Below, piece by piece: positions 47,201 through 57,662 of a stretch of DNA of 64,000 nucleotides. The stretch lies in NCBI RefSeq assembly GCF_030709675.1, contig NZ_JAUZQD010000016.1, positions 124,001 to 188,000 on the forward strand, given 5' to 3'. The number at the start of each line of letters is the position of its first letter. The first letter of the stretch is position 1. The position numbers and the translations under genes were made by a program. The DNA comes from Symbioplanes lichenis (lineage in GTDB: Bacteria > Actinomycetota > Actinomycetes > Mycobacteriales > Micromonosporaceae). The notes beneath the pieces are model-generated. The model was not told the origin of the DNA. It made no database searches and worked only from the letters and a program-made list of their open reading frames with translations.

Positions 47201-50200
47201 GCATAGAGCGAGGGCACCATGTACGACGGCAGCCGCTCCAGCAACGCGGAACGCACCTCCGCCGGGTCCACGGATCCGACCACGTACGCGTGCAGCTTCC
47301 CGTCCCGGGCCAGGACGGCGGCCTGCCGCACACCGGGAACGGCGGCGACCGCGGACTCGACCTCGCCCAGCTCGATCCGGTAGCCGCGGATCTTCACCTG
47401 GTCGTCGCTGCGGCCGAGGAAGTCCAGGTTGCCGTCGGCGCGCTCGCGCACGAGGTCGCCGGTGCGATAGAGGCGAGACCCGTCCGGACCGGCCACGAAG
47501 CGGGACGCGGTGAGCCCGGGACGGTCGAGATAGCCCCGGGCCAGTCCGGCGCCCGCGATGTAGAGCTCGCCGACGACGCCGGGCGGGACGGGACGCAGCC
47601 ACTCGTCGAGCACGTGGCCCACGGTGTTGAAGATGGGCTTGCCGACGGTCGGGGTGGGGCTGTCGGCCGTACCGGCGCCCAGGGTGTTGATCGTGTACTC
47701 GGTCGGGCCGTAGAGGTTGTAGCCCGCCGGCCCCGCCGGATCGCTCAGCCGCGACCACACCGCATCGGTCACGGCCTCCCCGCCGAGAAGCACGAGCCAC
47801 ATCCGATGCCCGCCGGAAGAAGAAGCCGCGCCGGAGAAAGAAGCCGCGCCGGAAGAAGAAGCCGCGCCGGAAGAAGAAGCCGCGCCGGAAGAAGAAGCCG
47901 CGCCGGAGGAAGAAGCCGCGCCGGAAGGAGACGCTGCGCCGGAAAGGGAAGCCGTGCCGGGAAGGGAAGCCGCGGCACCGTCGAGCAGACCCTCGTCGAA
48001 GAGCGATCCCGCGTACGTCGGCGTCACATTGATCACGTCGATGCCGTGCTCGCGGCAGTAGGCGACCAGCGCGGTCGCGTCGCGCCGCAGCTCCTCGTCG
48101 CACACGTGCACCTCGTGGCCCTCGACGAGCCACAGCAGCTCCTCCCACGACATGTCGAAGGAGAAGCTCACGGTGTGCGCGATCCGCAGCCGCTCGACGC
48201 CGGCCGCCCGGGCCCGCGCGACGGTCGGGTCGAAGATCTCGGCCCGGTGGTTCAACTGCATGTTCGTCAGGCCCCGGTACGGCGTGACGACGCCCTTGGG
48301 CGTGCCGGTCGACCCGGACGTGTAGATCACGTAGGCGGGCCGGTCGAGCGACACCGGCACCCGCACCGGGGAGGTGTCGTCGCTCGCGATCCCGTCCAGC
48401 GAGGTCAGGACCAGCACGGGGCGGGCGTCCTCGATCATCAGCCGGCGGCGGTCGTCCGGCAGATCAAGATCGAGCGGGAGGTACGCGGCCCCGGCGCGCA
48501 GGACGGCGAACAGTGCCACGACCATGTCGATGCCGCGCGGCAGCGCCAAGGCGACGATCTTCTCGGGCCCGGCGCCCCGCGCGATCAGTCCCCGGGCGAC
48601 GGCGTTGATCCGCGCGTCCAGCTCGGCATAAGTCGAACGCAGGTCCCCGAAGACCAGCGCGGTCAGATCCGGCGCAGCAGTGGCCTGCGCGGCGAGCATG
48701 TCGGAGATGGACAGGTCGGGAATGTCTACTGCCCGGCCGGCGAGTGGCGGGAAGGAACCGAGCGTCAGCGACCCGGCGGCCACGTCGAGCCCCTCGGCCA
48801 GCAGTCGGAGCACCCCGGTGAACTCGTCGACCAGGGACCGGGCCGATTCCGCCGTGATCACGTCGGGGCGGTACTCGAGCTTGACGCGCAGGTTGGCGCC
48901 CGGCGTCAGGACCCAGGTCAGCGGGTAGTGGGTCGTGTCCGTGTACTGCACGTCCACGATGCCCTGCGCCGCCTCGAGCTCGGCGAACGTGTCGTCGGCG
49001 AGGAAGTTCTGCAGCACGTACAGGGTGTCGAAGAGCGCGGTGGCGCCCACGGCGCGCTGGATGTCGCCGAGGCCGAGGTACTCGTGCGGGGCCAGGTCGA
49101 TGCGGTCCTGCTGCGCCCGGCGGGCCAGGTCGGCGATGGTCGCGGCGGGCGTGGCGGCGACCCGGGCGGGCACGGTGTTGAGGAACAGGCCGATGACGTT
49201 CTCTATGCCGGGCAGGCCGGTGGGGCGCCCGGCCACGGTGGTGCCGAAGGTGACGTCGCCGTGGCCGGTGCGGTGGCCCAGCACCAGCCCGAGGGCCACG
49301 GTCAGCACCGAGTTGAGCGTCACCCCGGCCCGACGGGCCTGCTCGGTGAGCCGCGTGGTGACCGTGGTCGGCAGGGCGGCGAGGATCCGCTCGGACACCA
49401 TCGGTTCCCGGCCGGCCGCCTCGGGCACCACGATCGTCGGCTCGTCCAGGGCGGCACGCCAGGCGGCGGCCGAGGCGTCCTTGTCCTGCGCGGCGATCCA
49501 CGCCAGGTAATCGGGGAAGCCCAGGCCGTCGAGCGGCAGCACGCCGGTTGCGCCGCGGGTGTCGTACAGGGAGAACAGCTCGCGCAGGACCAGCTCGCGC
49601 GACCAGCCGTCCCACAGCAGGAAGTGGCAGGTCAGCAGCATCCGGTCGGTGCCGTCGCCGCCGCGGATCACGGTGAGCCGGATGAGCGGCGGATCGGTGA
49701 GGTCGAACGGCCGCACAAGGTCGGCCGCCGTGACGGCGTCGATGTCACCGTCCTCGACGACTGTGACGACCGCCGGCACACGCGAGGCGATGCGCTGCTG
49801 CGGCCGGGGCTCGCCCACGAACGCCGCGCGCAGAGTCGGGTGCCGGTCGAGCAGTGCGGCGAAGGCAAGTTCCAGCGCCGGCACGTCGAGGCGCCGGTCG
49901 AAGTCGAACACGTTCTGCGCGATGTAGGTGTTGGCGCCGTCCGCGTACGTGGCCTGGTAGTAGACGCCCTGCTGCAGCGGCGAGAGTTCCCAGATCTCGT
50001 CTTCCTCCTTCGGGAAGGAAGCAGTGACCGGCCCGTCGGCGGTCGCGGCGACGGCGGCGGCCGTCCGGGTGCGGAAGATGTCCTGGGTGGACAGGGTGAG
50101 GCCGTCCTTCGTGAGCAGGTTGACGAGGCGGATGGCGGCGATGCTGTCGCCGCCGCGCGCGAAGAAGTCGTCGTGCACGCCGACGGTCCCGCCGCCGAGC

Positions 50201-53200
50201 ACCTCGGCGAAGCGGGCCACCACCTGCGCCTCGCGCGGCGTGCGCGGGGGCTCGGCGACGGCGGTGACCGGGTCGGGCAGGGCGCGGCGGTCGCGCTTGC
50301 CGTTCGGCAGCAGGGGCAGCGCGTCGAGCACGGTCACGGTCGCCGGCACCAGATAGGCGGGCAGTTCCTCGCGCAGCGTGGCGAGCAGCGAAGGCGGGTC
50401 GAGGGTCTCCCCCGGCTCGGCGACGACGTAGCCGTGCAGGCTGCGGCCGTTGCGGGCCACGGCGACGGCCTCGCGCACCCCGAGCCGGCGCAGCAGCCCG
50501 GCCTCGACCTCGGCCAGCTCGACGCGGTGCCCGTTGACCTTGACCTGGTCGTCGTTGCGCCCCAGGAACTCGACCCGGTCCCCGACCCAGCGACCCAGGT
50601 CGCCCGTACGGTAGAGCCGCTCGCCGTTCTCCCCGGCGACGAACCGCGCCGCGGTGGCGCCACTCTGCCCCCGGTATCCCCGGGCCAGTTGCACCCCGCC
50701 GACGTAGATCTCCCCGACCGCCCCCGGGGCGACCGGCTCCAACGCGGCGTCGAGCAGCAAAATCCGTACCCCGGGCACAGCCGTGCCCAGAGTCACGATG
50801 TCCCCCGGCACGACCGGTCCGGCCAGCACGTCCCCGGTGTTCTCCGAGGCCCCGTACGAGTTGACGACCTCCGCCCCGGGCGAAGCGGCCGCCAGCGCGG
50901 CAACAGTCCCGCCGTCCAGCGCCTCCCCACTGGTGATCCACCGCCGCAAATGCCCGAATCTCCCGGGTAGGGTTTCGGCAAGAGTCCCCGCCAAACTGGG
51001 TACGGCAAGCAGTTGCGTGGCCCCGGTCTCCGAAACGAGCGCGGCCAGCGCAGCCCCGTCCCCAGCGGCCGTCTCGTCGGCGATGACCACCGTGGCCCCG
51101 GCGACCAGCCCGCCCAGCAGCTCGGTCGTGCCGTCGATGAAGCTCATCGAGCTCTTGGCCACCCGCACCTCGCCGTCCCAGGCGTCCCGGGCCCAGGCGA
51201 GCCGGTTGGCCAGGGCGCCGTGCGTGCCGACGACCGCCTTGGGCCGCCCGGTCGAGCCCGACGTGTAGACCACCGAGGCGGCGTCCAGCGGTCCGATCTC
51301 GACGGTCGGCGCCGCACCCCGCGCCGAACGCAGGCGGACCACGGGGAAGTCGTGCGGCGGCAGCGCCCGGTTGCTCGCGTCGTCGACGAGCACGGCCACG
51401 GGCTGCGCGTCGTCGAGCATGAACTCGATGCGCGCGGCCGGATAGCCGGGATCGACGGGCAGATAGGCGGCACCCGCGCGCAGCACGCCGAGCAGGGCGA
51501 CGGGCAGGTCGGCGGTCCGGCGCGTGGCAACCGCGACGACGTCACCACGCCGCACTCCTGCCGCCTGCAGAGCAGCCGCCACCGCGCCCGATCTGTCGGC
51601 GAGGGAGCCGTAGGTCAGCGTCGTCGCCCCGGCCCGGACCGCGACGGCGTGGGGGTCGGCCGCCGCGATGAGGTCGAGGACCGTTTCCGATCTTTCCGGC
51701 ACGAGACCCCGGCCTCGCGCCAGGACGTCGGCGCGCTCCTCGTCGGAAAGGAGCTTGACGGCGTTGACAGGAGTCGAGTCAGCCGAGGTCAGCACGCGCG
51801 TGTACTGGTCAAGCAGCCGCGAGGCGACGTCGGGCGCGAGCCGATGGGTCAGGGTGATCTCGACGGTGTCGCCGGGCTTGACCATCAGCGTCGCCGGATA
51901 GTGCGGCGCCTCGATCACGTCCATGCCGCTGATTCGCAGCTCCCCGTCCGCGGGCGCCGCGGCCGCCGGGTAGTTCTCGACGACCACGAGCGTGTCGAAC
52001 AGCTCCGGCAGCCCTACCAGCCGCTGGATCTCGGCGAGCGAGGTCTGCTCGTGCTCGACGACCTCCCGCTGGTCCGCGGCGAACCGGCGCAGCACGTCGG
52101 CCAGGGTCTCCGCCCCGGACCAGCGGACCCGGGCGGGGACGGTGTTGATGGTCAGGCCGACGACGGCGTCGATGCCGGGCAGGTCGCCGCCGCGCCCCGA
52201 CACCGTCGAGCCGAAGACGACGTCGCTGCGCCCGGTGACCCGGCCGACGAGCACGCCCCACGCGGCGGCGAGCACGTTGCTGACCGTGACGCCGTGCCGG
52301 CGGGCGACGTCCCGGACCACGGTGCCGTCCACTGTGGTTTTCACAGAGCCGGCCTCGGCGGTGGCGCCACCGAGCAGGGTGGGTTCGGTCACGCCGGCGA
52401 GCAGGCGCGCGAACGCTTCCGGGTCGCCGTCGCCCCGCTGCGCGAGGAAGTCCCGGTACGCCGGCGCGGGGGGCAGGACGTGACCGGCGTACAGGGAAAG
52501 GAGGTCGTTGAGGACGAGCGGCACGGACCAGCCGTCGGCGACGATGTGGTGCACGGTCTGCACCAGGACGTGCCGCTGCTCGCCGGTCCGGACCAGGGTG
52601 AAGCGCATGCCCGGCGGCCGGGACAGGTCGAAGTGACGCTCATCGGCGGCCACGTCGGTGCCGACGACGTGACGCCAGGGCGCCCGCACCCCGTCCCGGA
52701 CGACCGCGACGACCCGGCCGTCCCCAAGCGGCGCGTAAGCGGCGGCCAGATGAGGGTAGCGGCCGAAAAGCGCGTCGGCCGCGCGGTGCAGGCGCTCGGC
52801 GTCGAGGGGGCCGTCGAGCTGGATGAGCTGCTGGACCACGTACGGGTCGGCGCCGGGCGCGTATGTGGCGTGGAAGTAGAGCCCGGCCTGCAGCGGGGTG
52901 AGCGGCAGCACGTCCCGCACCCCGCCGCCGAGCGCGTCCACATCAGCCTGCGACAGCTCGACGAGCGGGAAGTCCGAGGGGGTGTGACCGGCCACGGCGG
53001 GGTCGGTGGCCAGGCCGGTGAGCAGGGCGGTCCAGCGGTCGGCCAGCGCCCGCACCCGGTCGCGGGTGAGCAGGCGGCCGGGCCAGCTGAAGACGGCTTC
53101 GAGCTTGCCGTCGACGGTGACCGCGTTGACTTCGAGCGCCCGGGGCAGGGGCATGCGCGGGTCGCGCCGCTCGACGACGGTGCTGTCGAAGCGGCCGAGA

Positions 53201-55863
53201 TAGTTGAAGAGCACCTGCGGCTGCACGGCCAGCTCGCGGTGGCCGTGGGGATAGCGCAGGACGCCGTACGAGATGCCGTTGCGCGGCACCGCGCGCAGCT
53301 GCTCCTTGACCGCCTTGACCGCGGCGGCCGGGGCGAGACCGGTGACGTCGAGCGGCACCGGGAAGAGCGTGGTGAACCAGCCGACCGTGCGGGACAGGTC
53401 GAGGTCGGCGACGTCCTCCTCGCGGCCGTGGCCCTCCAGTTCGAGGAGGAACGGCTCGTCCGGGGAGACAGCCAGGGCCAGCGCCGCCACGAGCGCGTCG
53501 TTGACGCCGCCGTGGATCGCCGCCGGGACCGGGCCGAGCAGCCGCTCGGTGACCTCGGCGCTCAGCTCGACGGTCAGCGTCTCCTCGGTCGCCACGGTGT
53601 CGATCGCCGGATCGAGCGCGCGGTCGCCCAGCGGCCGGACCGGCATCGCCGCGGCGGCCCGCCAGAACGGCAGGTCGTCGCTGAGGTCGGCCGCCCGCAA
53701 CGCGGTGGCCCACTGCCGGAACGACGTGGGCGCGGGCGAGGGGCCGGTGCGCACATCTTCGGCGAGCACCCGCAGCGAGACACCGTCCACGACCGTGTGG
53801 TGCACGGCAACGATCAGCTCGTCGCCGTGGTGCGAGAAGGCCACGAGCTGATCGGGGGAAAGCCGCGCGGCCGTTGCTTCGAGGTCTTCCCCCGTGCGGA
53901 GGACGTCCAGCGCGCCCGCCGGCCGGATCGTCAGGACGTCACCGCGCAGCGTGGCCCGGAGCACGTCGTGCGCCGCGAGCAGCCCGTCGACGATCGCGGG
54001 CACGTCGGCGTCCGGCGGCAGCGGCACGGTGATCGCCTGGAAGAAGCCGTCGTGCGCGTGGCCGACCTCGTCGAGCCAGGTGAGGATCGGGGTGGGCGGC
54101 ACCGCACCGGCGGCGGCGACCTCCGGCGTCCCGGTCGTGACGACCGACCCGACCACCAGGGCGAGCGCGGCGGGCGTGGGGTGGGCGAAGAGATCGCGGG
54201 CGCGCAGGGTGAAGCCGGCGCGGCGGGCGGCCCGGACGGCGCCGATCGCCACGATGCTGTCGCCGCCGAGCGCGAAGAAGTCGTCCTCCGCCCCGACCGC
54301 GTCGAGGGCCAGCACGGACGCGAAGATCTCGCAGAGCCGCGCCTCGGTCTCGGTCTCGGGGGCCCGGGAGCGGGCCGGGCCGAGCACCGGCACGGGCAGC
54401 GCCCGCCGGTCGACCTTGCCGTTGGCGGTGAGCGGGAAGGCGTCGAGGACCACGAACGCCGAGGGGACCATGTACTCGGGGAGGCGGGCGGCGCACCAGG
54501 CTCGCAACTCGTCCGGCGAGGCGAAAGTGGAGAGGACGGCATAGCCGATCAGATGGCGGTCGTGGACGGTGACGACGGCCTGGCGTACGGCGGGATGGGC
54601 CGACGCCACGGACTCGACCTCCTCGAGCTCCAGGCGCATGCCGCGGATCTTCACCTGGTTGTCGGCGCGCCCGACGAACTCGAGGCTGCCGTCGCCGGTC
54701 CACTTGGCCAGGTCGCCGGTGCGGTAGAGCCGTTCCCCGGCGCCGAAGGGATTGGCGACGAAGCGGGCGGCGGTCAGCGAGGGCGCGTTGACGTAGCCGC
54801 GGCCGAGGAGGAAACCGGCCGCGTAGAGCTCGCCCGTGACGCCGGGGCCGACCGGGTTCAGCTGGTCGTCGAGGACGTACAGCTGGGTGTGCGGGTTGGG
54901 GCGGCCGATCGACGTGGCGATGCGCTCGGCGGATTCACGGTAGATCACGTGGGAGACGCCGATGGTCGCCTCGGCGGGCCCGTACCCGTGATAGAGGGTC
55001 GTGGTCAGCTGGGCCCGGAAGCGGTCGAACAGCTCGGGCGTCAGCACCTCGCCGCCGCACCAGACGTGGCGCAGGCCGTCGAGCAGGTGGGTGCCCCGGG
55101 CGAGCTGGAGCAGCACGTCCAGCATGGAGCTGACCAGATAGACGAAGGTCACACCCTCGGTGGCGATCAGGTCGAGCAGGTACTGCGGGTCGCGCTCGCC
55201 GCCGGGCTCGGCCACGACGACGTAGCCGCCGGAGATCAGCGGGAGCAGGATCTCGTTGACGCTGATGTCGAAGGAGAGCGGCGCCTTGAAGAGCGTCGCG
55301 TCGCCCGGGCCGAAGTGCAGGATCTCGTCGCGCTGCCAGCGGAGGCGCTCGTGGATGGCCTCGTGGCGGATCATCGCGCCCTTGGGCTTGCCGGTCGACC
55401 CCGAGGTGAAGATCACGTAGGCCAGGCGCCGGGGATCGATGTCCGGAATGCCGGCCGAGGCCGATCCGAGCGGAACATCGTCCAGGACGAGAGACGCCCC
55501 GGCTTCTTCGAGGACCTGCGACCGGCGCTGCGCGGGCCAGGCCGGGTCGACGGGGACGAAGGCGGCGCCGGCGACCATGATGCCGAGGACGGCGATCACC
55601 ATCTCGGCCGACCGCGGCATCCCGACGCCGACCACGTCCTCCGGGCCGACGCCTTGCGCCCGCAGCTGCGCGGCCAGGGCGTGGACCCGGCCGCTCAGCT
55701 CCGCGTACGTCAGCCGGGTCTCCCCTGCCACCAGCGCCAAGGCGTCCGGTGTCCGGGCCGCCTGTGCGAGGAAAGCCGCCACGACGGTCGAGGTCTCCGC
55801 CGGTCGCGTGTGGTTGTTCCACCGCTCGAGCAGGTCGTCGATCCCCTGGAGCCCAGCCGTCAT
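34645..55863 (-). CDS. Six-module nonribosomal peptide synthetase, exochelin-type
   Basis: This 7072-residue synthetase is one of the largest single genes expected in such a genome. Domain order is A-T-E / C-A-T / C-A-T-E / C-A-T-E / C-A-T / C-A-T-TE. Carrier Ser residues are at about 536, 1907, 2953, 4458, 5819 and 6777; the TE Ser is 6905 (GWSFGG). Codes at the A-domain pocket positions predict fhOrn, beta-Ala (tentative), hOrn, Thr, hOrn and Gly. With E domains after 1, 3 and 4 the product is D-fhOrn, beta-Ala, D-hOrn, D-Thr, L-hOrn, Gly. In M. smegmatis the similar exochelin line is split into FxbB and FxbC; here it is one protein. The ATG at 55863 has GGAGGG upstream; iron box 3 lies 53 bases before it. 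Confidence 0.95.
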   Translation of the reverse strand: MTAGLQGIDDLLERWNNHTRPAETSTVVAAFLAQAARTPDALALVAGETRLTYAELSGRVHALAAQLRAQGVGPEDVVGVGMPRSAEMVIAVLGIMVAGAAFVPVDPAWPAQRRSQVLEEAGASLVLDDVPLGSASAGIPDIDPRRLAYVIFTSGSTGKPKGAMIRHEAIHERLRWQRDEILHFGPGDATLFKAPLSFDISVNEILLPLISGGYVVVAEPGGERDPQYLLDLIATEGVTFVYLVSSMLDVLLQLARGTHLLDGLRHVWCGGEVLTPELFDRFRAQLTTTLYHGYGPAEATIGVSHVIYRESAERIATSIGRPNPHTQLYVLDDQLNPVGPGVTGELYAAGFLLGRGYVNAPSLTAARFVANPFGAGERLYRTGDLAKWTGDGSLEFVGRADNQVKIRGMRLELEEVESVASAHPAVRQAVVTVHDRHLIGYAVLSTFASPDELRAWCAARLPEYMVPSAFVVLDAFPLTANGKVDRRALPVPVLGPARSRAPETETEARLCEIFASVLALDAVGAEDDFFALGGDSIVAIGAVRAARRAGFTLRARDLFAHPTPAALALVVGSVVTTGTPEVAAAGAVPPTPILTWLDEVGHAHDGFFQAITVPLPPDADVPAIVDGLLAAHDVLRATLRGDVLTIRPAGALDVLRTGEDLEATAARLSPDQLVAFSHHGDELIVAVHHTVVDGVSLRVLAEDVRTGPSPAPTSFRQWATALRAADLSDDLPFWRAAAAMPVRPLGDRALDPAIDTVATEETLTVELSAEVTERLLGPVPAAIHGGVNDALVAALALAVSPDEPFLLELEGHGREEDVADLDLSRTVGWFTTLFPVPLDVTGLAPAAAVKAVKEQLRAVPRNGISYGVLRYPHGHRELAVQPQVLFNYLGRFDSTVVERRDPRMPLPRALEVNAVTVDGKLEAVFSWPGRLLTRDRVRALADRWTALLTGLATDPAVAGHTPSDFPLVELSQADVDALGGGVRDVLPLTPLQAGLYFHATYAPGADPYVVQQLIQLDGPLDAERLHRAADALFGRYPHLAAAYAPLGDGRVVAVVRDGVRAPWRHVVGTDVAADERHFDLSRPPGMRFTLVRTGEQRHVLVQTVHHIVADGWSVPLVLNDLLSLYAGHVLPPAPAYRDFLAQRGDGDPEAFARLLAGVTEPTLLGGATAEAGSVKTTVDGTVVRDVARRHGVTVSNVLAAAWGVLVGRVTGRSDVVFGSTVSGRGGDLPGIDAVVGLTINTVPARVRWSGAETLADVLRRFAADQREVVEHEQTSLAEIQRLVGLPELFDTLVVVENYPAAAAPADGELRISGMDVIEAPHYPATLMVKPGDTVEITLTHRLAPDVASRLLDQYTRVLTSADSTPVNAVKLLSDEERADVLARGRGLVPERSETVLDLIAAADPHAVAVRAGATTLTYGSLADRSGAVAAALQAAGVRRGDVVAVATRRTADLPVALLGVLRAGAAYLPVDPGYPAARIEFMLDDAQPVAVLVDDASNRALPPHDFPVVRLRSARGAAPTVEIGPLDAASVVYTSGSTGRPKAVVGTHGALANRLAWARDAWDGEVRVAKSSMSFIDGTTELLGGLVAGATVVIADETAAGDGAALAALVSETGATQLLAVPSLAGTLAETLPGRFGHLRRWITSGEALDGGTVAALAAASPGAEVVNSYGASENTGDVLAGPVVPGDIVTLGTAVPGVRILLLDAALEPVAPGAVGEIYVGGVQLARGYRGQSGATAARFVAGENGERLYRTGDLGRWVGDRVEFLGRNDDQVKVNGHRVELAEVEAGLLRRLGVREAVAVARNGRSLHGYVVAEPGETLDPPSLLATLREELPAYLVPATVTVLDALPLLPNGKRDRRALPDPVTAVAEPPRTPREAQVVARFAEVLGGGTVGVHDDFFARGGDSIAAIRLVNLLTKDGLTLSTQDIFRTRTAAAVAATADGPVTASFPKEEDEIWELSPLQQGVYYQATYADGANTYIAQNVFDFDRRLDVPALELAFAALLDRHPTLRAAFVGEPRPQQRIASRVPAVVTVVEDGDIDAVTAADLVRPFDLTDPPLIRLTVIRGGDGTDRMLLTCHFLLWDGWSRELVLRELFSLYDTRGATGVLPLDGLGFPDYLAWIAAQDKDASAAAWRAALDEPTIVVPEAAGREPMVSERILAALPTTVTTRLTEQARRAGVTLNSVLTVALGLVLGHRTGHGDVTFGTTVAGRPTGLPGIENVIGLFLNTVPARVAATPAATIADLARRAQQDRIDLAPHEYLGLGDIQRAVGATALFDTLYVLQNFLADDTFAELEAAQGIVDVQYTDTTHYPLTWVLTPGANLRVKLEYRPDVITAESARSLVDEFTGVLRLLAEGLDVAAGSLTLGSFPPLAGRAVDIPDLSISDMLAAQATAAPDLTALVFGDLRSTYAELDARINAVARGLIARGAGPEKIVALALPRGIDMVVALFAVLRAGAAYLPLDLDLPDDRRRLMIEDARPVLVLTSLDGIASDDTSPVRVPVSLDRPAYVIYTSGSTGTPKGVVTPYRGLTNMQLNHRAEIFDPTVARARAAGVERLRIAHTVSFSFDMSWEELLWLVEGHEVHVCDEELRRDATALVAYCREHGIDVINVTPTYAGSLFDEGLLDGAAASLPGTASLSGAASPSGAASSSGAASSSGAASSSGAASSSGAASFSGAASSSGGHRMWLVLLGGEAVTDAVWSRLSDPAGPAGYNLYGPTEYTINTLGAGTADSPTPTVGKPIFNTVGHVLDEWLRPVPPGVVGELYIAGAGLARGYLDRPGLTASRFVAGPDGSRLYRTGDLVRERADGNLDFLGRSDDQVKIRGYRIELGEVESAVAAVPGVRQAAVLARDGKLHAYVVGSVDPAEVRSALLERLPSYMVPSLYALVPALPLTVNGKLDVKALPEATPILGVVRAPRDEREQVLAGIYTAVLGLDEVSIDDDFFAIGGDSISSIAVAGRARKAGLQVTPRDVFRRRSVQALAAALPAAAVTATADDGRGDIALTPMLAETVRSATPLGHFYQSMAWHTPASLTRAALEDVLQALLDRHDLLRASFDGTLHVPAAGLRASGLLVEGPLDEEALVARLDPAAGVMLQAGWDGRRLLLVIHHLVIDGVSWRIITDDLRRAAAGQPLDEVGTSFRTFAAAQPSYDSQLGFWENVLSGPRALLAGRPADPEVDTAATVRSITVSLPASPLLDMLPASFFGGANDVLLTGLAVAVNRWRGSDAPVLVSLEGHGRNGDHDLSRTVGWFTAIHPVRLEPGSTTDLVAAVRSVKEQLRAVPADGLGYGSLRWLHGHDFGPAPEILFNYLGRFGADDGGDWSQAAPLREGVDPANPAMPLEINAHVTDGTFEATLSWPSGLLAEDRVVALAEQWTTVLRELAGTDVSGHTPSDFPLVALTQEDVDAFADAADVLPLLPLQEGMYFHAVTSDVDTYAVQQIASLTGPVDPDRLRAAVEAVVRRHDALRASFRETRDGRIVQVITRDVAVPWRVSSEAVATVAAEELARPFDLAAPPLLRYALVSLSPTEHRLIETMHHILADGWSYPLVFSDIVAAYHGRALPPPVATFRDHVESVVTRASTLDAWAEALTGIEPTALHPEITTVSHHESAFAYVDRTAGLTAAARTHGITVSTLIHGAWGLVLGRLLGRDRVVFGSTVSGRGGSLPGVESIVGLLINTVPVPMSWRPDEPVHAVLRRLQDQQTDVLDVQQAGLAELTRLAGARDLFDTMVVVENFPPVSADSADGLGVTGFTGTDSPHYPVSLVAFPGDRLALEIKYDVAVGAAAAERLVAQVALVLDQLIDDLSRPVASLSLGRAAAVGPAARGASAGGAVPAGASRDGAVLGGASGDGVVVGGSSPQAVGADSTYLGTAEFSTDAGSPQRAAQQAASLHDNDERGLPQGGRARAGDAEIAPASADGLPGAANLPAVERPDAPNLSTVGLPESAPAPTLDIALTNPDAIAVGELTYAELEARANQLAHELVARGVRPESRVAVRLPRGTDLVVALLAVVKAGGCYVPIDSAAPAARQDYILQDAKPVVLVGEGGIAPTAPHQPTTRPTTGATAGNAAYVIYTSGSTGKPKGVVVTHRNVRELFAAAAELFDFGADDVWTMFHSYAFDFSVWELWGPLLHGGRLVLVPNDVARDPQRFLSLLNDERVTVLNQTPSAFYPLLEAGVAGNETLRYVVFGGEALDLGRLTGWFGRDPRARLVNMYGITETTVHVSFREITGDDLARPSVIGAALPGLTVHVLDAYLQPVPEGVTGEMYVDGAQLARGYLDRPGLTASRFVANPFGPGRLYRSGDLARWEDGELVYLGRGDHQVKVRGYRIELGEIESALLALPGVANTAVLVRDGKLVAYLVARTGSRPDVDAVRAHLATVLPGYMVPAAFVTLDALPLTVNGKLDRDALPAPSRQVAPETPTSENAETQKIQELFADVLGLDAVPADGDFFTLGGDSIVAIQLVNRAKRSGLKLSPRDVFLKRTPAALTGTTNETPVKSSDGVGEIALLPIVHRLAELGGGINRLHQADLIRVPADATPERLQAALDKLVAHHDALRLKLSRPAPMLWSQEVTAGGRVELRHGDDLKREAEAAVARLDPEAGRVLEAVYFPAGSKLLLVAHHLVVDGVSWHILIEDLRSAYEGHSLDPVATSLRTFARDLTEEAGSAARLAEFPQWQRALAPGGELDPTAVTFGLTVGQTRDHEIRVPAELTGDVQATLLTALHKAINTWRGTDGDLTVDLERHGREPVAGADLSRTVGWFTSIAPVRLPEKPEGDGLGYGLLRYVNPRSAAALARLGPPQVLFNYLGRFTDEDGDWSSDPADIRVRPDDDLGTPYLLEVNVALRGGELHAVLTYADEGLGLDATRAIADAWAAELAPAAERVLPMSPLQEGLYFQAKLAGDADVYIAQNAFDFDHRIDAAALERAFAEVLAAHPAARLGFTDDGAVLRREVPVTVTVQDDHEGAVHEDRIRPFDLTDPPLARLTVLRRPDGRDRLLFTYHLLLWDGWSRELVLRDLFGAYAGRAVPQRTASFTDYLDWIARQDRAASEAAWAGHLSGAGPTILYPAAAGTQPVLAESLAVQFTEEQTAHLNEQARAAGVTLNAVLSTALGLVLGHASGRAEAVFGTTVAGRPTELDGIEDVVGVFLNTVPQRVTFRAAEPLGEVLRRVQAERVELMPHEYAGLGDIQRAAGHEQLFDSLYVLQNFLDDDTFDDLEAEHGIVGVTALDATHYPLTWVATPGRALRVRLEYRPDVVPVAEAQSLLDRLAAVLATFDATAAAGSVRLAGEKPLAGVVADIPDITIAEMLALQAAKTPTAAALTHDGTTISYAELDGRVSAVARGLRTLGAGPEQIVGLALPRGIDMVVALFAVLRAGAAYLPLDLDLPADRRQTMIDDARPVAVLDSLAGLYREVGEPWLDDFAPGTPGRLDRPAYVIYTSGSTGRPKGVVTPYRGLTNMQLNHRAAIFGPTIEAAGGRVLTIAHTVSFSFDMSWEELLWLVEGHHVHVADEELRRDGRALVAYCAEHRVDVVNLTPTYAQALLDEGLLAGAHRPCLVLLGGEAVSDKLWATLRDTDGVAGYNLYGPTEYTINTLGGGTADSPTATVGVPIFNTVGHILDGWLRPVPPGVAGELYIAGAGLARGYLDRPGLTASRFVAGPDGSRLYRTGDLVRLRPDGNLDFLGRTDDQVKIRGYRIELGEVESAVAAVPGVRQAAVLARDGALAAYLVGTASPAEVRAFVGDRLPSYMVPALYAVVPSLPLTVNGKLDTAALPAPAPVASTSRPPANDREAALAALFAEVLDLPSFGVEDDFFAAGGHSLIALRLIGRVRASLGVDLSLRALFDARSPARLATVSGQSARVALASVARPDEIPLSPAQERLWLLDQLDPGSTAYHYPLVIRLAGRLDPGVLSVALADVVKRHEVLRTVVSGSSQRILPAPASLPLDLPLWAPFDLTRDLPVRAAVAFDGPATTLTLMLHHIAMDEWSDGPLLRDLSTAYTARLAGAEPSWEPLPVQYADYVLSLPPADDSYWASALRDLPAEISLPASASRGAERGPAGLAVATLPGDLVSRLRDIGRAASASLFITLHTAVATLLHRHGAGTDIPIGTPTSGRGDAALDDLVGFFVNTVVLRADLSGDPAFGELLARVRDADLAAFDHADVPFQRVVELVNPQRAAGRNPLFQVMIGYFPRPSTGGTLLGLPVLDAPPVAADPKVDLNITFVDGGPAGVEVLLEYDRSRFTASTADALLDRLGVLLEGIAAEPSAPLSALPVLSAADTAALSAWQSVPPASSPSSAGGSLICGSTVLSAPELAAAADSVAAALAARGVGPDDIVGIHLPRSADLVVAVLGVLRAGAAYLPLDPAFPQARRDYMIDDARPAVIIDADFLAPVQPAPFAASSPSPSSAAYVLYTSGSTGRPKGVVVTHGNLSSFLDALPLTPGERLLAVTTLSFDISVLEILGTLRAGGTVVLATSSEVRDPRLLADLITVHGITAMQATPSLWAALLESSDVDLAGVRALVGGEALPRSLAAALAGRAGSVVNLYGPTEVTVWATASPVGPGWHGSIGRPLPGVTALVLDSALQPVPPGVPGELYLGGPQVTRGYHGRPSLTASRFVASDGGRIYRTGDVARWLPTGELEYLGRTDHQVKVRGFRIELEEIESVALACPGITRAVVVARGDQLVAFVTGNPEGLREAFGAALPPYMVPSVIVALDALPLTPNGKVDRDALPSVAAPVSAAAAPRSRLEAAVAALVAGLLDVPTIGVDDDFFTLGAHSLLLVRLATALRTRFGTDIPVARLFTAPTVAGVARLLSGPFEGPDALAPVLPLTSGRTGEPLFCLAPASGLAWQFAGLARYVSAPLIGLQSPLLSGGALPDTMTDLAATHASAVEAAQPVGPIHLLGWSFGGALALCVAADLRARGRTVAFVGMLDARRTVSTAPSTVAGLLTEMGYEVPARDLSMAEAVAFVRSAGGTVAALTDAQIALILDSYLASDRLMATASYPSYDGPVFFVEATVPEQGFEGPAAPAWAPLVAGQDVIHLPVRHSELLDSQAVSAWGPILSHRLGGGTGN
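38263..41225 (-). other. NRPS module 5: C-A(hOrn)-T
   Basis: The C domain carries [10 protein letters not shown] (Tyr5001-His5002), the same variant type as module 3. Pocket residues are again D-M-E-N-L-G-L-I-N plus Lys, so N5-hydroxyornithine. The carrier site is GGHSL rather than GGDSI, as is usual before an L-accepting C domain. No E domain, so L-hOrn. The boundaries are approximate. Confidence 0.85.
41226..45630 (-). other. NRPS module 4: C-A(Thr)-T-E
   Basis: The C domain has HHILADG. A linker of about 130 residues, rich in Gly, Ala, Ser and Pro, separates C and A (near 44000-44410). Pocket residues D-F-W-N-V-G-M-V-H plus Lys are the threonine code. The E domain ([21 protein letters not shown]) would yield D-allo-Thr. 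The boundaries are approximate. Confidence 0.88.
45631..50010 (-). other. NRPS module 3: C-A(hOrn)-T-E
   Basis: The C domain carries [10 protein letters not shown] (Cys2079-His2080) in place of HHxxxDG. Pocket residues D-M-E-N-L-G-L-I-N plus Lys equal the N5-hydroxyornithine code of CchH module 3. The A domain contains a low-complexity Ser/Gly/Ala insertion of about 55 residues. The E domain ([21 protein letters not shown]) gives D-hOrn. The boundaries are approximate. Confidence 0.85.
47811..47974. repeat. 18-bp repeats inserted in the module-3 A domain
   Basis: About nine copies of an 18-bp unit (GCCGCGCCGGAAGAAGAA and variants) encode repeated SGAASS in frame. They lie between the core segments ending LFDEGLLDG and starting [10 protein letters not shown]. 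The otherwise similar module-5 A domain lacks them. Confidence 0.9.
50011..52930 (-). other. NRPS module 2: C-A(beta-Ala-like)-T
   Basis: The C domain has a canonical HHIVADG motif. The A domain is atypical: the usual SFD motif reads SFIDGTTE and YGPTE reads YGASEN. Pocket residues read I-D-T-L-I-S-S-G-D plus Lys. The Asp moves from position 235 to 236, and I299, S301 and D331 match the known beta-alanine pattern (V-D-x-V-I-S-x-x-D). No E domain, consistent with an achiral substrate. The boundaries are approximate. Confidence 0.75.
52931..55863 (-). other. NRPS module 1: A(fhOrn)-T-E
   Basis: This is the starter module, residues 1 to about 977, with no condensation domain. Pocket residues from [30 protein letters not shown] give D-I-N-Y-W-G-G-I-G plus Lys, identical as I recall it to the N5-formyl-N5-hydroxyornithine code of coelichelin synthetase CchH module 1. 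The E domain ([27 protein letters not shown]) makes the D-form. The boundaries are approximate. Confidence 0.85.
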
Positions 55864-55915
55864 CAGTTCCGCCCTCCGATGTGGACCGCGCTTGGTGCGC
55901 GCCATCGATGCGGAC

Positions 55916-55934
55916 TCAGGTTAGCCTACCCTAA
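55916..55934. promoter_or_regulatory. Iron box 3, upstream of the NRPS
   Basis: The 19-mer TCAGGTTAGCCTACCCTAA matches the iron-box palindrome at 17 of 19 positions. It overlaps the last codons and stop (TAG) of the upstream exporter gene, so the NRPS has its own iron-controlled promoter inside the 3' end of that gene. Confidence 0.88.
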
Positions 55935-57662
55935 CTGCAGATCCCTAGCGGACCAGGCCGCCCAGAGTTCGGCGTACCGGCCGCCGGCGGCGATCAGGGC
56001 GGCGTGCGGGCCGTCCTCCACGATGGCGCCGTGCTCCATGACGACGACCCGGTCGGCCGACGCGGCCTGGGTGAGCCGGTGGGCGACCACGAGCGCCGTG
56101 CGGCCCTCGAGCGCCGCGGCGGCGGCCCGTTCCAGGTCGCGGGCGCCCGCGCTGCCCGCCTCGGCCGTGGCCTCGTCCAGCACCGCCACGGCCGGGTCGA
56201 GCAGGACCAGCCGGGCCAGGGCCAGCTGCTGGGCCTGCGCGGCGGTCAACTCGTGGCCGCCCTCGCCGACGAGCGTGGCGAGCCCGTCGGGCAGATCCGC
56301 GGCCCAGCGCAGCGCGCCGACCCGGTCCAGGGCCGCCTCGACCTCGGCCTCGGTGGCGCCGGGGCGGCCGAGCCGGAGGTCCTCGATCAGCGGCCCGGCG
56401 AAGACATGTGTCTCCTGGCTGACGATCGCCACGGTCTGCGCGGGCAAGTCGGTCACCGGGACGCCGCCGACCGTCGCCGTGCCGCTCGCCGGGCGCAGGA
56501 TGCCCGCGGCGATCAGGGCCGCCGTGGTCTTGCCGGCTCCGGTCGAGCCGACCAGCGCGACCTTCTCGCCCGGAGCCACGTGCAGCGTCACGGTGCGCAA
56601 CACCGGCTCGTCGCCGTAGCTGAACGTGACGTCGTCGAGCGACAGTCCGTGGTCGGCCGGGGCGCGCCCGCCCTCTCTGGGCTCGACCGGCATGCGGACC
56701 ACGCCGACCAGGCGGCCGAGGCTCGCGCCGGCGGCCTGGATCTCGTCGAAGGTGAAGAGCACCATCGACACGGGATTGAACAGCCGATGGAAGAGCAGCG
56801 CCGCGGCCGACGTCTGGCCGACGGTCACCTGCCCGTCGCGGACGAGCAGGAAGCCGACCACGAGGATCGCCGCCAGCCCGACGAACTCGGCCCGGTTGAC
56901 CCGGCCCACCAGCCGGGTGAAGAGCGTGAAGACGTTGATGGAGATGTCCCGCGCGCGGACCGAGGCGCCCTCGATGTCGCGCAGGTGGCGGTCCTCGAGC
57001 CGGTACGCGTGGACGGTCCGCAGCCCCTGCATGCTCTCGACGAGCAGCTGCGAGCGCTCGGCGACGGCGACACGCTCCTGGGCGTAGCGGGGAGCGGCCC
57101 GCGGCAGGTACCAGCGGAGGGCGAGCACGTAGAACGGCACAGCCACGGCGCCGGCCAGCCCGAGCCGCCAGTCGATGCCCGTCAGCGCGGCGAGGCTGAG
57201 CACCCCGAGCAGCAGGGCCGAGAAGACCTGCGGCAGCACGTCGGTGACCGCCTTGGCGATGGCCGCGATGTCGGCGCTCACCCGGGACAACAGGTCGCCG
57301 CGGCCCGTGCGGTCGAGCACGAGCGCGGGCAGCCGCAGCGCGGTCGCCACGGTGCTCTCGCGCAGATCGGCGAGCATCCGGGCACCGAGCCGGCCGATCA
57401 GATAGGACGACAGCCCGGTCGCGAGCCCGCCGAGGACAGCCGCGATCACGATGACGACCGCGATCGGGACGACGGCCCCGGCCCCGGCGCCTGCGCGGAC
57501 GCGGTCCACGAGCGTGCCGAGGGCGTACACGGGAACGATCGTGGCGGCAGCAGCCAGAAGGCCGGCGACCAGCGTGCCCGCCACCTCGCCGCGGCGGCTC
57601 CTGAGCTCGGCGCCGAGCCAGGCGCGGCTCTCGCGCGCGGGGGCGATCGGCAGGATGTTCAT
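55926..57662 (-). CDS. ABC exporter half-transporter with degenerate signature motif (siderophore export)
   Basis: This 578-residue protein has six transmembrane helices in the first 300 residues, then an ATPase domain. Walker A is GSTGAGKTT, Walker B is VAVLDEAT with the catalytic Glu, and the H-loop is VVAHRL. The signature motif, normally LSGGQ, reads LTAAQ. Its ATG overlaps the stop of the partner gene (ATGA), so a heterodimer is expected. By position it corresponds to one half of ExiT, the exochelin exporter. It probably exports the newly made siderophore. Confidence 0.9.
   Translation of the reverse strand: MNILPIAPARESRAWLGAELRSRRGEVAGTLVAGLLAAAATIVPVYALGTLVDRVRAGAGAGAVVPIAVVIVIAAVLGGLATGLSSYLIGRLGARMLADLRESTVATALRLPALVLDRTGRGDLLSRVSADIAAIAKAVTDVLPQVFSALLLGVLSLAALTGIDWRLGLAGAVAVPFYVLALRWYLPRAAPRYAQERVAVAERSQLLVESMQGLRTVHAYRLEDRHLRDIEGASVRARDISINVFTLFTRLVGRVNRAEFVGLAAILVVGFLLVRDGQVTVGQTSAAALLFHRLFNPVSMVLFTFDEIQAAGASLGRLVGVVRMPVEPREGGRAPADHGLSLDDVTFSYGDEPVLRTVTLHVAPGEKVALVGSTGAGKTTAALIAAGILRPASGTATVGGVPVTDLPAQTVAIVSQETHVFAGPLIEDLRLGRPGATEAEVEAALDRVGALRWAADLPDGLATLVGEGGHELTAAQAQQLALARLVLLDPAVAVLDEATAEAGSAGARDLERAAAAALEGRTALVVAHRLTQAASADRVVVMEHGAIVEDGPHAALIAAGGRYAELWAAWSARDLQLG

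Noticed and set aside
47811-47974. 18-bp repeats as a CRISPR array or mobile element
   Set aside because: No spacers, in frame with the NRPS, encode SGAASS repeats.
45466-50970. 1834-residue open frame on the plus strand opposite the NRPS
   Set aside because: Same kind of antisense shadow; no recognisable motif.
52931-55863. NRPS start taken as truncated because no C domain precedes the first A domain
   Set aside because: Starter modules of siderophore synthetases can begin with A-T-E; a ribosome site and an iron box directly precede this start.
55863-55905. Earlier NRPS start at 55905
   Set aside because: It lacks a ribosome site and would extend towards the iron box; the ATG at 55863 has GGAGGG at good spacing.
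51013-56619. 1868-residue open frame on the plus strand across the NRPS and exporter
   Set aside because: It crosses a gene boundary and an iron box and has no protein-like features.
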